From assembly GCA_965275905.1 (NCBI GenBank), contig CBDHYJ010000070.1:61769-125768 (forward strand): 64,000 nucleotides of DNA. The letters are read 5' to 3'. Below are positions 25,395 through 34,993 of this stretch, piece after piece (the stretch's first letter is position 1; every line of letters starts with the position of its first letter). A program made the translations under genes and the position numbers. The notes below the pieces were generated by a model. The model did no database searches. It worked only from the letters and a program-made list of their open reading frames with translations, and had not been told where the DNA came from. This DNA comes from CBDAQD01 sp965275905 (lineage in GTDB: Bacteria; Pseudomonadota; Alphaproteobacteria; Rhizobiales; JAJFHC01).

Positions 25395-28300
25395 ATGCAT
25401 TTCCTTACTGGCTGGTTCATCCGCAATCCGGTTGCGGCCAATCTGATGATGGCGTTCATTCTCTTCGCCGGGGTGATGACGCTGCTCACGATCCGGATCG
25501 AGGGGTTCCCGCGAATTCCGCCTGAGAGCGTGACCATCACGACAACTTATCCCGGCGCCTCGACGGCGCAGGTCGACGATCTGGTCACGCGCCGGATCGA
25601 GAAGGCGCTTGAAGGCCTCGAAGGCGTCCGAAGCATCTCTTCGGAGACGAGCGACGAAACATCGTTCGTGACCGTGCGCAAGGCCGGCGGCCAGGACCTG
25701 CAGAAGCTGCTGGACAAGGTCCGTCTCAGGATCGACAGCGTGAAGGACTTTCCCGCCGCGGTGCGCCGGCCGGTCATCGATGCCAGCGGCTTCGACTTTC
25801 CGGCACTCTATCTCAATATCCACGGCGACACCGATCCCGTCACCCTGCAAGTCCTCGCCGAGCGGTTCAAGGAGGACCTGCTCGCGGAACCCAGACTTTC
25901 GAGGCTGACGGTCTGGGGCCTGCACACCCGAGAAATGCGTATCGAGTTCGATCCTCAAGTTTTGCAGCGGTTCAACCTGACGGTTGCCGACGTGGTCGAA
26001 AGGATCCGTGCCAGCTCGCTCGACTTTCAGGCCGGCACGCTGCGCACGAGAGGCGGCAACATCACACTCAGAAGCGACGACAAGGCCAAGTTTTCCACCC
26101 AGTTCGCCATGATCCCGATCATCGAGAACGCGGACGGCACGTCCGTGAAGCTCGGCGAGATCGCCACCGTCAGCGATACCTTCAAGGAAGGCGACTATCT
26201 GTTCCGCTTCAACGGCGAGCGGACGGCGGGCATGCAGGTGCTGGTCGGGCAGAAGGAAAACCTGCTGCGAATCTCCGAAGTCGTCCGAGACGTCGCGCAG
26301 GCCTTCGAGCCGCAACTGCCTTACGGCGTCAGCATCACCATCTGGGGCGACGCGTCCGGCTACATCTCGGAGCGGCTCGCGCTGCTGCGGTCCAACGGTA
26401 TCCAGGGGTTGCTCTTGGTCCTGCTGGTGCTGTCGCTGTTCCTGAATGTCCGGCTCGCTTTCTGGGTCGCCATGGGCATCCCGGTCGCTGTGATGGGCGC
26501 TCTCGCCGTCGCCGGCACAAAGTGGATCGATTATTCGCTGAACGACGTCACGACCTTCGGTCTGATCATCGCACTCGGCATTCTGGTCGACGACGCAGTG
26601 GTCGTGGGCGAAAGCGTGTTTGAAGAACGCCGGGCCAACCCCGATCCGATCGCGGGAACCGAGGCCGGCGTGCGCAAGGTTGCCGTCGCGACCGTGTTCG
26701 GAGTCCTCACCACGATCGCCGCTTTCTACCCGATGCTGCTCCTGGACAATCCGCTCGGCAAGGTGCTCGCCGGGTTCTCCGGTATCGTCATTCTGGCACT
26801 CGTCTTTTCGCTGATCGAAAGCAAGTTCATCCTGCCGGCCCATCTGGCGCAGACACGCCTCGACCGCCGCCCGCGATTCCTGATCGCGCGTTCATGGTCA
26901 GCGATACAGGCGGCCGCCCAGGGCGGCCTTGGCTGGTGCAGGGACAGGCTCTATGCCCCGTTGCTTGCCGCTGCAATCCGACACCGCTACGCCACCCTCA
27001 TCCTGTTCGTGGCCGCCGGCGTTTTCGGTCTCGGCATGATCGGCCTCGGCAAGATCAAGACCGTGTTCTTTCCGGACGTGCCCGGACAGATCATCACGGT
27101 CAATCTTGAAATGGACGCCCGGGCGCCCTTCACGCTCACCAGGGCGAACATGGAGCGTATCCGGGAGATCGGACAGGCATTGAACGAAGACGTCCGGCAA
27201 CGCGCCGCGCTGGAAAAGGCGCCCATCCGCACCATGTTCCTCCTTATTTCGAGCGCCGGCTCGGCACAGATCTACGCGGAACTGACCCCGGTTGCGGAGC
27301 GTCCCGGCGTTGGAATTCTGGACCTGGTTCGCGAATGGCGCACACGAACAGGACGGATCGAAGGGGCAACGGAACTGCAGTTCACGGGGTCCGAAGAGCT
27401 TGCCGGAGGGTTCAAGCTCAGGCTGTTCTCCAAGGACACGAGGCTGCTGAAACAGGCCAGCGAGGAACTGCGCGCCTTTCTTGCCGCGATCGAGGGTGTC
27501 AGCAATCTGCGCGACACCCTGACGTCCGGGCAGCCGCAACTGGAAATCCGGGTCAAGCCCGAGGCGCGCAACCTGGGCTTCGACACGGAAACCCTGGCAT
27601 CACAGATCGGCAATGCCTTCGGCGGGGCCGAAGCCCACAAGGTCATGCGGGCAGGCAACGAGCTGCGCGTGCTCGTGCAGAATGCGGCACCTGCGCGGGA
27701 CGCCGTCGACGACCTGCTGCAGAGCCGACTGCGCAGCAAGACCGGACAGTGGATACCGCTGCTGTCCGTGGCCGAGATCAAGAGCAGCTACGTGGCCGGC
27801 ACGGTGCACCGCCAGAACGGCAAGCTGGTCAACACGATCGCCGCGACAATCGACCGATCGGTCGTCGCACCGGAAGAAGTCGCGCAAGGCGTCCGGGAGT
27901 GGTTCGTGCCGACGCTCGCCTCGAAATATCCCGGGGTCCAGATCAAGGCCGCCGGCGAGCTCGAGGAGATGGGCGAAATTCAGGACGGCATGAAACGGGC
28001 CCTGCTCCTGGCCGCGGTCCTGATCTATGTCCTGATGGCGGTGCCGCTCAAATCCTACTGGCAGCCGGTTCTGATCCTGGCCATCGTGCCGTTCGGATTC
28101 ATCGGTGCGGCCCTCGGCCACCTGATCATGGATCTCGAACTCTCGCTGCTGTCGTTCTTCGGCATGCTGGCGCTGACCGGCGTGGTCATCAATGACAGCC
28201 TGGTGCTCATGACCCGCTACAATCAGGCGATCGAAGCGGGCAGCCCGGTATCCGCTGCACTCGTGGAGGCCGGGACCGGCCGCTTCCGCGCCATCTTCCT

Positions 28301-28520
28301 CACCACGGCGACGACGGTCATCGGGCTGACGCCGTTGATGATGGAAACGTCCGAACAGGCGCAATATCTCATCCCCGCCGCCGTGTCGCTGGCCTATGGC
28401 GAGCTGTTTTCAACCGCGTTGATGCTGGTGCTGATGCCGGTGCTGATCGCCATTACGGAAGACGTGAAGGCAATATTCCGCGGCGCACCGTCCGGGGTCG
28501 AGACACATGCTGGCGGGTGA
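25395..28520 (+). CDS. RND efflux permease (AcrB/MexB superfamily, HAE1-like)
   Basis: The 1041-residue protein starts with TGWFIRNPVAANLMMAFI and has the two six-helix halves expected of RND pumps. Proton-relay acids are visible in ILVDDAVVVGESVFEE around residue 400, and GFIGAALGHLIMD with VVINDSLVLMTRYN occurs in the second half. The periplasmic porter domains lie between helices 1-2 and 7-8. It exports unknown hydrophobic or cationic compounds using the proton gradient. The reading frame is intact and full length. Its 3' end overlaps the next gene by 14 bases. Confidence 0.95.
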   Translation: MHFLTGWFIRNPVAANLMMAFILFAGVMTLLTIRIEGFPRIPPESVTITTTYPGASTAQVDDLVTRRIEKALEGLEGVRSISSETSDETSFVTVRKAGGQDLQKLLDKVRLRIDSVKDFPAAVRRPVIDASGFDFPALYLNIHGDTDPVTLQVLAERFKEDLLAEPRLSRLTVWGLHTREMRIEFDPQVLQRFNLTVADVVERIRASSLDFQAGTLRTRGGNITLRSDDKAKFSTQFAMIPIIENADGTSVKLGEIATVSDTFKEGDYLFRFNGERTAGMQVLVGQKENLLRISEVVRDVAQAFEPQLPYGVSITIWGDASGYISERLALLRSNGIQGLLLVLLVLSLFLNVRLAFWVAMGIPVAVMGALAVAGTKWIDYSLNDVTTFGLIIALGILVDDAVVVGESVFEERRANPDPIAGTEAGVRKVAVATVFGVLTTIAAFYPMLLLDNPLGKVLAGFSGIVILALVFSLIESKFILPAHLAQTRLDRRPRFLIARSWSAIQAAAQGGLGWCRDRLYAPLLAAAIRHRYATLILFVAAGVFGLGMIGLGKIKTVFFPDVPGQIITVNLEMDARAPFTLTRANMERIREIGQALNEDVRQRAALEKAPIRTMFLLISSAGSAQIYAELTPVAERPGVGILDLVREWRTRTGRIEGATELQFTGSEELAGGFKLRLFSKDTRLLKQASEELRAFLAAIEGVSNLRDTLTSGQPQLEIRVKPEARNLGFDTETLASQIGNAFGGAEAHKVMRAGNELRVLVQNAAPARDAVDDLLQSRLRSKTGQWIPLLSVAEIKSSYVAGTVHRQNGKLVNTIAATIDRSVVAPEEVAQGVREWFVPTLASKYPGVQIKAAGELEEMGEIQDGMKRALLLAAVLIYVLMAVPLKSYWQPVLILAIVPFGFIGAALGHLIMDLELSLLSFFGMLALTGVVINDSLVLMTRYNQAIEAGSPVSAALVEAGTGRFRAIFLTTATTVIGLTPLMMETSEQAQYLIPAAVSLAYGELFSTALMLVLMPVLIAITEDVKAIFRGAPSGVETHAGG

Positions 28521-29370
28521 GCCACTGACGATCCCGACACTGCTGCGGAAATTTCTGTGGCCCATCAGCCTGACCTGGGTTCTGACACTGGTCGAGACGG
28601 CGCTGATGGCGCTTGTTCCGCTGCTCATCGGATTTGCGATCGACGGATTGCTGAGCGGTGACACGACACCCCTTCTGCACCTCGCCCTGATCCTGGCGGG
28701 ATTGATCGCGGTGAGCGTCGTCCGCCGCCTTTACGACACACGCATCTTCGGCGCGATCCGCGTCGAGTTCGGCAAGGCACTGGCGGAGCGATCGGGGAAC
28801 GGTTCGGTGTCCACGCTAAACGCACGGATCGGCATGGGCCGCGAACTGGTCGACTTTCTCGAAGAGCAGGTGCCTGACGTCATGACATCGTCCGTCCGGC
28901 TGATCACGGCACTGATCGTGCTGTTCGCGTTTCATCCCGTGCTGGCTTATGCCGCGCTCGCGGCGGCGGCCGTCATGACCGCCATCTACGGGATTTCCCA
29001 TCGCCGGTTCTACAGGCTCAACGCCGATTACAACCGGCAGACCGAGAAGCAGGTCGGCATTCTGGAAACGCGCGCGGCCGGCCGGTTCCTGCTGCACCTG
29101 AAAAAACTGCGGCGGGCCGAGGTCCGGTTGTCGGACACGGAAGCTGTTGTCTATGGCGCGATCTTCACGGTGCTGCTCGGCTTCATTGTCTTCAATCTCT
29201 GGTTTGCGGCAACCCACGTGGAGATCACCGCAGGCACGATCTTCTCCATCGTCAGTTATTCCTGGGAGTTCGTTGAATCCGCATTGATCCTGCCGGTCAC
29301 CCTGCAGAGCTGGTCGCGGCTGTCAGAGATCATGAACCGGATCAACAGGCAGGACGCCGCCGTATCCTAA
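28507..29370 (+). CDS. Stand-alone ABC six-helix transmembrane domain protein
   Basis: The 287-residue protein has six hydrophobic segments in the arrangement of the ABC exporter membrane domain (ABC_membrane_3). It stops at about residue 287 with no nucleotide-binding domain, and no ATPase gene follows. The start overlaps the RND gene by 14 bases, so it belongs to the TetR-controlled operon. Its role may be to modify the pump or to form part of another channel; this is inference. Its stop overlaps that of the convergent VWA gene by two bases. Confidence 0.85.
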   Translation: MLAGEPLTIPTLLRKFLWPISLTWVLTLVETALMALVPLLIGFAIDGLLSGDTTPLLHLALILAGLIAVSVVRRLYDTRIFGAIRVEFGKALAERSGNGSVSTLNARIGMGRELVDFLEEQVPDVMTSSVRLITALIVLFAFHPVLAYAALAAAAVMTAIYGISHRRFYRLNADYNRQTEKQVGILETRAAGRFLLHLKKLRRAEVRLSDTEAVVYGAIFTVLLGFIVFNLWFAATHVEITAGTIFSIVSYSWEFVESALILPVTLQSWSRLSEIMNRINRQDAAVS

Positions 29371-30917
29371 TTGCCGAGATCGACGACAAGCTCCTCGCCC
29401 GCCTTCAGCTCGATGGTCCCGAATTCCTGTTTTCTCGAGCCGATTGAATACGTGCCGGGGATCAGTTGTGCAGGCTCCGTGGTGCTCGGAAAGAAGCTCG
29501 CAAGCGACTCCTTGTAGGTCTTGCCGGGCGCATAGACATACACTTTCGTGCCCTTCACACCCTTCAGAAGGATCGATCCCGTCACATCGGCCATGTCGAC
29601 AACCACGTCCTTGCCCGCAGTGACCTCGACCCTGGTGAGTTCCTGGTTATGCTTCCCGATCACATAGGTCCCGGGCACCAGTTGCGCCGGCGTTGTCGTG
29701 CTCGGATTGAAGCGGGCAAGCGACTGCTTGTGGGTCTTGCCCGGCGCATAGACAAACGCGTGCCGGCCCTTCAAACCCTTGATGAGGATCGAACCCATCA
29801 CGTCGGCCATGTCGAAGACCAGCTCTTCGCCGGCCTTGAGTTCGACGGTCCCGAGGTCCTGGTTCCGCTTGCCGATCACATAGGTGCCCGGGACCAGTTG
29901 TGCCGGCGTCCTCGTGCTCGGATTGAACTGAGCAAGCGACTGCTTGTAGGTCTTGCCCGGTGCATAGACGAACGCATGCGGCCCCGTAACGCCCTTCACC
30001 ATAATCGTTCCGGTAACGTCCTTAAGATCCACAACCACGTCCTTGCCCGCCGCAAGGTCGACCCGGGCGAGTTCCTGGTTGCGCTTGCCGATCACATAGG
30101 TGCCGGGGACCAGTTGTGCAGGCGTCCTGGTGTTCGGATTGAACTGGGCGAGCGACTCCTTGTAGGTCTTGCCCGGCGCATAGACGAACGTATGCCGGCC
30201 CGTCACGCCCTTGACCATGAGCGTCCCGGTGAGACCGGTCTTCAATTTCACGACCCGCTTTTTGGCCGGCTTTGGCTCGGCGACCAGTTGAACGGTAGTG
30301 GCCATCGCCTTGTGCAGTTCGGAAGCGTTTTTCGCGCTCAGGAACTTCCCGCCCGTCTTGTCGGCGACACAACGCAACTGCGCCTTCTCTTCCTCGGTCA
30401 GGTCGAATCCGACCACGTGCACGGTGAAATCGATCCCGTTCTTCTCCAACTCCGCCGCAACAGCACAGGGATCGGCATTGCAGGTCTCCTTGCCGTCGCT
30501 CACGAGGATCACGGTTGCCCGCTCTTCGGTGTACTTCAGATCCCGTGCCGCCTGACGGACGGCATCGCTCAGCGGCGTCTTGCCCTTGGGGCTGAGTCCG
30601 TTTACAGCCCCCATGATGGTACCGGCATCGACATTGCCGACAGGCACGAGAGTCTCGATATCGGCGCAATTGCCCTTCTCCCGGTGGCCGTAGGCGGTGA
30701 CCCCGAGATGAACCTTCGGGTTCCAGTCGCTGACAAGTTTGCGGATGACGTCGCGCGCCACGGTGATCTTCGCGGTATCGTCGACCTGGCCCCACATGCT
30801 GCCGGAAGCGTCGAGGACGAGCACCGCCCTCTCGGTTTCATCCGCCGCGACACCTGCCCGCGTCAGCCCCGAAAGCACAATTGCCAGCCCGATGATCCTG
30901 AGTACCGGTTTAAACAT
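29367..30917 (-). CDS. Exported VWA-domain protein with four tandem C-terminal repeats
   Basis: This 516-residue protein has a signal peptide (GLAIVLSGLTRAGVAA). A von Willebrand factor A domain follows with a MIDAS metal site (DASGS, residues 36-40, and a later SDGKET). From about residue 230, four near-identical modules of about 72 residues follow, each containing VYAPGKT, PAQL-PGTY and an IG-x-RNQ-type turn. VWA domains bind protein partners through a metal; the repeats are probably beta-rich binding or wall-interacting modules. The ATG at 30917 has GGGAGG upstream. It is convergent with the ABC-domain gene. The function is unknown. Confidence 0.85.
   Translation of the reverse strand: MFKPVLRIIGLAIVLSGLTRAGVAADETERAVLVLDASGSMWGQVDDTAKITVARDVIRKLVSDWNPKVHLGVTAYGHREKGNCADIETLVPVGNVDAGTIMGAVNGLSPKGKTPLSDAVRQAARDLKYTEERATVILVSDGKETCNADPCAVAAELEKNGIDFTVHVVGFDLTEEEKAQLRCVADKTGGKFLSAKNASELHKAMATTVQLVAEPKPAKKRVVKLKTGLTGTLMVKGVTGRHTFVYAPGKTYKESLAQFNPNTRTPAQLVPGTYVIGKRNQELARVDLAAGKDVVVDLKDVTGTIMVKGVTGPHAFVYAPGKTYKQSLAQFNPSTRTPAQLVPGTYVIGKRNQDLGTVELKAGEELVFDMADVMGSILIKGLKGRHAFVYAPGKTHKQSLARFNPSTTTPAQLVPGTYVIGKHNQELTRVEVTAGKDVVVDMADVTGSILLKGVKGTKVYVYAPGKTYKESLASFFPSTTEPAQLIPGTYSIGSRKQEFGTIELKAGEELVVDLGN
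29370..30227 (-). repeat. Four in-frame ~216-bp tandem repeats in the VWA gene
   Basis: The units are 72, 72, 72 and 70 codons. Units 1-3 are closest to each other, and the last (C-terminal) one is the most diverged. The DNA is also similar between units, so recent duplication or homogenisation is likely. Confidence 0.85.
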
Positions 30918-31120
30918 GACGACCTCCCGTCGCACCCTTGCCTGGGATGTGGACTCGTGACAGTTCCGGCGGCCGCAGCGCTTCATGCGCTCCAGTCAGC
31001 CGGTAACGAGGTCATTGAATTGCCGCGTTGAGACATAATGAGGGCCAGAATTTGCCGGACTTGTGGTGAATTCCGCGCTCACCCACACATCAGCACCGCA
31101 GATGCCGGTACCGGCTATGG

Positions 31121-32497
31121 TCAATCCGCCGGCCGGACATTCTGATTCAGACGGAACAGGTTTCCGGGGTCCCAGCGGGTCTTGAGGGCCGCAAGCCGTT
31201 CGTAGTTTGCTCCGTAGGCATCAGCGGTACGGCCATGAGCTTCCGCGATGAAATTGGAATAGGCACCCCCCGCAGCATGTTCGCTCAGGACCGCGCAGTC
31301 CTCCCGGACCCACCTGAGGCACTGCTCGTCCTGCGCCGGGTCCAGCCAGCGGGCCCCCGGCGTGACCGAAAATGCGATGTCGCGGTGCGGATATGCGGTT
31401 GCGTCCGGGGCGACGTCGCCGATCGCCCCGCCAAGCTGGCAGATCAGGATATCCGACTCGGGCGTCGGCAAGGATGCAGCCAACGCGACCAGCCGGTCGA
31501 TCGTGGCGTCCGTCAACGTGTGATGGTTGCTGGCGCTCCAGTAGTTCCGTGCGCCCTTGGGGTACGCGCCGTCCAGAATCTGTTGCGCATCGGCAAACGG
31601 CATCGGTCCGACCGCATCGCCGACCGGCCGCCCGAATTCGCGCAGCGGCGCCAGTGCCGCCTCGCCCTCGGCGATATCTCCGGCGAAACACTGCATCAGC
31701 GAAAGCACCTTGGTGCCGTGGTATTGCTCGGGCAGGAACGGCAACGGCGGAGCGGTCAGGAGATCGGCCCAGACGCAGACCTCTCGCGGTGCACCGGCAG
31801 CGAATTGTCGATAATGGCGCAGAACGTCGCCGGCATCCTCGAGCCGGAACACCGTGGGTCCGAACAGAACTTCCGGGCCGACCGCATGAAGCCGGAATTC
31901 GAACGACGTCACGACGCCGAAGTTGCCGCCGCCGCCGCGCAGGCCCCAGAACAGCTCAGGGTTCTCCTGCTCGCTCGCCCTCACCTGCCGTCCATCGGCC
32001 GTGACGAGATCAGCGGCTATGAGATTATCGGCGGCAAGCCCGTGCAATCTCGACAGCCAGCCGAATCCTCCGCCGAGCGTCAGGCCGGCTACACCGGTCG
32101 ATGACACCACGCCTCCCGGGGCGGCCAGGCCGAACTCCTGCGTCGCCGCATCGAGGTCGGCAAGCGTTGCGCCGCCCTGGACGCGCGCGACCCGCCGGCC
32201 CGCGTCGACGTCTACGCCACGCATTGCCGAAAGATCGATCATCACGCCGCCATCGCAGACGGCGGTTCCCGCGATGTTGTGCCCACCACCGCGTATGGAG
32301 ACGACCATGCCGCTGTCACGCGCGTGGTTCACTGCGGCCACGATATCGTCGGGCCCCTTGGCGACCACGATCACGGCGGGCCGCCGGTCGATCATGGCGT
32401 TCCAGACGGTCCGGGTCTCTTCGTAGGCTGGATCATCCGGCCGGATGACCGCCCCCGCCAGATGATCAGAAAAATCTTCAACAGCAGACTGCGACAC
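31121..32497 (-). CDS. FAD-linked oxidase, berberine-bridge-enzyme-like
   Basis: The 458-residue protein has a FAD_binding_4 domain with the covalent-FAD His in RGGGHNIAG (about residue 72). A C-terminal BBE segment reads YGANYERLAALKTRWDPGNLFRLNQN. The second covalent Cys of bicovalent members is replaced by Ala in GLAADNL, so the FAD is probably singly attached. Such enzymes oxidise sugars or small alcohols. The GTG start at 32497 has GGGAG upstream. It is divergent from the HxlR regulator, which probably controls it. Confidence 0.93.
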   Translation of the reverse strand: MSQSAVEDFSDHLAGAVIRPDDPAYEETRTVWNAMIDRRPAVIVVAKGPDDIVAAVNHARDSGMVVSIRGGGHNIAGTAVCDGGVMIDLSAMRGVDVDAGRRVARVQGGATLADLDAATQEFGLAAPGGVVSSTGVAGLTLGGGFGWLSRLHGLAADNLIAADLVTADGRQVRASEQENPELFWGLRGGGGNFGVVTSFEFRLHAVGPEVLFGPTVFRLEDAGDVLRHYRQFAAGAPREVCVWADLLTAPPLPFLPEQYHGTKVLSLMQCFAGDIAEGEAALAPLREFGRPVGDAVGPMPFADAQQILDGAYPKGARNYWSASNHHTLTDATIDRLVALAASLPTPESDILICQLGGAIGDVAPDATAYPHRDIAFSVTPGARWLDPAQDEQCLRWVREDCAVLSEHAAGGAYSNFIAEAHGRTADAYGANYERLAALKTRWDPGNLFRLNQNVRPAD

Positions 32498-32575
32498 GTT
32501 TCAACTCCCGCAAGATCACAAGGACAGGCTGTCAGTGTTGCGACATACCGATGAGATACAACTCACAAAACTGGA

Positions 32576-32598
32576 GCAACTCCATATTCTGGAGTTGC
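32576..32598. promoter_or_regulatory. Operator-like inverted repeat before the HxlR gene
   Basis: GCAACTCC-ATATTCT-GGAGTTGC is a perfect 8-base inverted repeat with a 7-base spacer. It covers the ribosome-binding GGAG of the HxlR gene and lies in the 105-base divergent gap. Autorepression and control of the divergent oxidase gene are likely. Confidence 0.7.
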
Positions 32599-32602
32599 AC
32601 TC

Positions 32603-33364
32603 ATGGCGTATCGCTGCAAAGCTCACAGGATGTCTCGCGGATACGGTCAATACTGTCCACTTGCGCTCGCGGCGGAACTGCTCGGTGAACGCTGGACGCT
32701 TCTGGTTGTCAGCCGGCTGATCGACGGCTGCACGCGGTTCAACGACATCCACCGCGGGGTGCCGCGGATCTCGGCGACACTGCTGTCGCAGCGCCTGTCA
32801 CAGCTTGAGCATGCCGGACTCATTGAGTGCCGGCCCCTGCCGAAAGGCCGCGGCCATGAATACGTCCTGACCGAAGCCGGGCAGGAGCTCGAACCGATCA
32901 TCATGGATCTGGCTGTCTGGGGCCAGCGGTGGTCGCGCGACATGGTCTCCGACGACCTCGATCCGGCGTTCTTGGCCTGGAGCATGCACACGCGGCTGAA
33001 CACGGATGCCATGCCGGCAGGCCGCACGGTCATCGAGTTCGAATTTTCCGGCATCGACAAGGGGTTCCAGCGCTTCTGGCTGGTCAATACCGACGGTAGG
33101 GTCGACATGTGCCTGAAGCACCCGGGTTACGACGTCGACATCAAGGTGATGGCGGAGATCCGCCGGTTCGTGGAGGCATGGCGGGGCTTCCGGTCTCTCA
33201 AGGGCGAAATCGCGTCTGGTGCAATCCGGCTGGAAGGACCGGCGGCCCTGAAACGGGCGCTTCCAGGCTGGCTGCTCCTGAGCGCACTGGCACCCTATCC
33301 GCGATGCCGGGACGGCGAAGAGCGCTCGCTGACCACGGCGGGCCGACGCCGCGCATCTGCCTGA
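32603..33364 (+). CDS. HxlR-type regulator with C-terminal extension
   Basis: The first 110 residues are a typical HxlR winged helix: GYGQYCPLALAAELLGERWTLLVV, then 'FNDIHRGVPRISATLLSQRLSQLEHAGL' and a wing EYVLTEAGQEL. About 130 further residues resemble the SCP2/sterol-carrier-like extension found in long HxlR proteins (from about IEFEFSGIDKGFQRFW). GGAG lies eight bases before the ATG at 32603. It probably controls itself and the divergent FAD oxidase. The C-terminus ends in a basic Arg-rich tail. Confidence 0.88.
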   Translation: MAYRCKAHRMSRGYGQYCPLALAAELLGERWTLLVVSRLIDGCTRFNDIHRGVPRISATLLSQRLSQLEHAGLIECRPLPKGRGHEYVLTEAGQELEPIIMDLAVWGQRWSRDMVSDDLDPAFLAWSMHTRLNTDAMPAGRTVIEFEFSGIDKGFQRFWLVNTDGRVDMCLKHPGYDVDIKVMAEIRRFVEAWRGFRSLKGEIASGAIRLEGPAALKRALPGWLLLSALAPYPRCRDGEERSLTTAGRRRASA

Positions 33365-33613
33365 CTTACTCGAATCATTTGTGTTGCAATCGATTCTTTC
33401 GATCAATTATTCCTGCCAGCTTTTAGAAATAGCGCCAATATGCCGCATTTCCATAAACTCTTTCTTTCAATTTCACCCTTTGACACGCCCAACCTGTATT
33501 AAAACCAGATAAATCCGTCCAATACTGCACGTTTACTCGATTGTTAACACCGCATTTACCAATCCATAGATACCGTAAACCCGAACATTTCCAAATCTTA
33601 TTGCGGTGACAAG
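33365..33613. promoter_or_regulatory. AT-rich leader of the globin chemoreceptor
   Basis: These 249 bases are much more AT-rich than the flanks and hold the promoter of the chemoreceptor gene. No gene or strong palindrome is seen. A TTGTTAAC run is present near 33540. Confidence 0.45.
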
Positions 33614-34975
33614 ATGCATCCCGAAGCCTCCTCAATTGCCTCCGCCACTGTGCGGACGGTCGAAACACGCCTCCACTTCCTTGAAATCGATGCCAAATCG
33701 CGCGAGACGCTCAATGCGTTCTGGAGCATCCTCGAGCCGGAACTGGATCGGATTCTCGATGACTTCTATCGCCATGTGACCGGGGTCCCCGAGCTCGACC
33801 GGCTCGTTGGCGGAGACGAACCACGCCTCAAGGATGCCCAGAGAACGCACTGGAAGAGGCTGTTCGATGCAAAGTTCGATCAGGACTACATCGAGAGCGT
33901 CACCCGGATCGGCCAGGTGCACAACACGATTGGCCTTGAACCGGGCTGGTACATCGGCGGCTACGCGTTCGTTCTGTCCCGCCTGCTGGAACTGGCGATC
34001 AAGAAACACCGCCTGTCTCCCGGCAAGTCAGTGACGTTCGCCACGTCGGCATTGCGTGCGGTCATGCTCGATATGGACTACGCCATCTCGGTCTATCAGC
34101 AGGAGCTGCTCGAAGACCGCCAGAAGAAACAGCTTGCGCTCGAGGAGGCCATAAACGGCTTCGACGCAGCGATCGGTAACGTGGTGCAGTCGCTGGGGAG
34201 CGCCGCTACCGACATGCAGTCCACAGCCGACACGCTGACGCGCAACGCCGGCGAAACCACGGAGCGGGCCGCGACGGTTGCCGCCGCCGCTGAACAGGCG
34301 ACGACCAACGTTCAGTCGAGCGCCGCCGCAACGGAGGAGTTATCCGCTTCCATCGCCGAAATCGGCCGGCAGGCCACCCAGTCGTCGGACATCGCACGCA
34401 AGGCAACCCAATTCGCCACGCACACGAGGGACACGATCCAGCAACTGGCCGATGCGGCCGCATCGATCGGCAAGGTCGCGGGCATGATCAACGACATCGC
34501 GGAACAGACCAACCTGCTCGCGCTCAATGCGACGATAGAGGCGGCGCGAGCGGGTGAGGCCGGGCGCGGATTTTCCGTCGTGGCCTCCGAGGTCAAGGAC
34601 CTCGCCGCCCAGACCGCGCAGGCGACATCCGAAATTTCCGATCAGATCGGGAGTGTCCAGCGCGCGACCGAGAATTCGGTCCGCGAAATCTCCGAGATTG
34701 CCGAGACCATCCTGCAGGTCGACGAGACCGCCAGTTCCATCGCCTCCGCGGTCGAACAGCAGAACGCGGCGACCAAGGAAATCGTGAGCAACGTCCAGGA
34801 GGCGGCCACTGGCACGTCGGAGGTCGCGGACAACATTTCAGGCGTCAGCCAGGCGGCATCATACACGTCCGAGGCGGCCGGCAAGATGCAGGACGCCGCC
34901 GGCAGGCTGCACAGTGAGGCGGACGCCCTCGGCCAGGAGGTCAAACAGTTCTTCGACAAGGTACGCGCCGCCTAG
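33614..34975 (+). CDS. Globin-coupled chemotaxis sensor (protoglobin-MCP)
   Basis: Residues 1-170 form a protoglobin/HemAT-like sensor with the proximal heme His at about residue 103 (GQVHN) and the FDQDYIESVTRIG segment. A methyl-accepting signalling domain follows at about 200-440, with the conserved hairpin tip EQTNLLALNATIEAARAGEAGRGF. There is no transmembrane segment, so it is a soluble cytoplasmic oxygen sensor for aerotaxis, like HemAT. The rest of the chemotaxis machinery is not in the window. It is convergent with the M20 gene. Confidence 0.94.
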   Translation: MHPEASSIASATVRTVETRLHFLEIDAKSRETLNAFWSILEPELDRILDDFYRHVTGVPELDRLVGGDEPRLKDAQRTHWKRLFDAKFDQDYIESVTRIGQVHNTIGLEPGWYIGGYAFVLSRLLELAIKKHRLSPGKSVTFATSALRAVMLDMDYAISVYQQELLEDRQKKQLALEEAINGFDAAIGNVVQSLGSAATDMQSTADTLTRNAGETTERAATVAAAAEQATTNVQSSAAATEELSASIAEIGRQATQSSDIARKATQFATHTRDTIQQLADAAASIGKVAGMINDIAEQTNLLALNATIEAARAGEAGRGFSVVASEVKDLAAQTAQATSEISDQIGSVQRATENSVREISEIAETILQVDETASSIASAVEQQNAATKEIVSNVQEAATGTSEVADNISGVSQAASYTSEAAGKMQDAAGRLHSEADALGQEVKQFFDKVRAA

Positions 34976-34993
34976 GGTGAACGCCCCTCGTGG

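Noticed and set aside
25314..26843. 509-codon open frame antisense to the RND permease
   Set aside because: Low-complexity charged protein, a shadow of a clear RND gene in another frame.
29466..31031. 521-codon frame antisense to the VWA gene
   Set aside because: Its repeats are only the reverse complement of the VWA repeats; no start signal or known domain.
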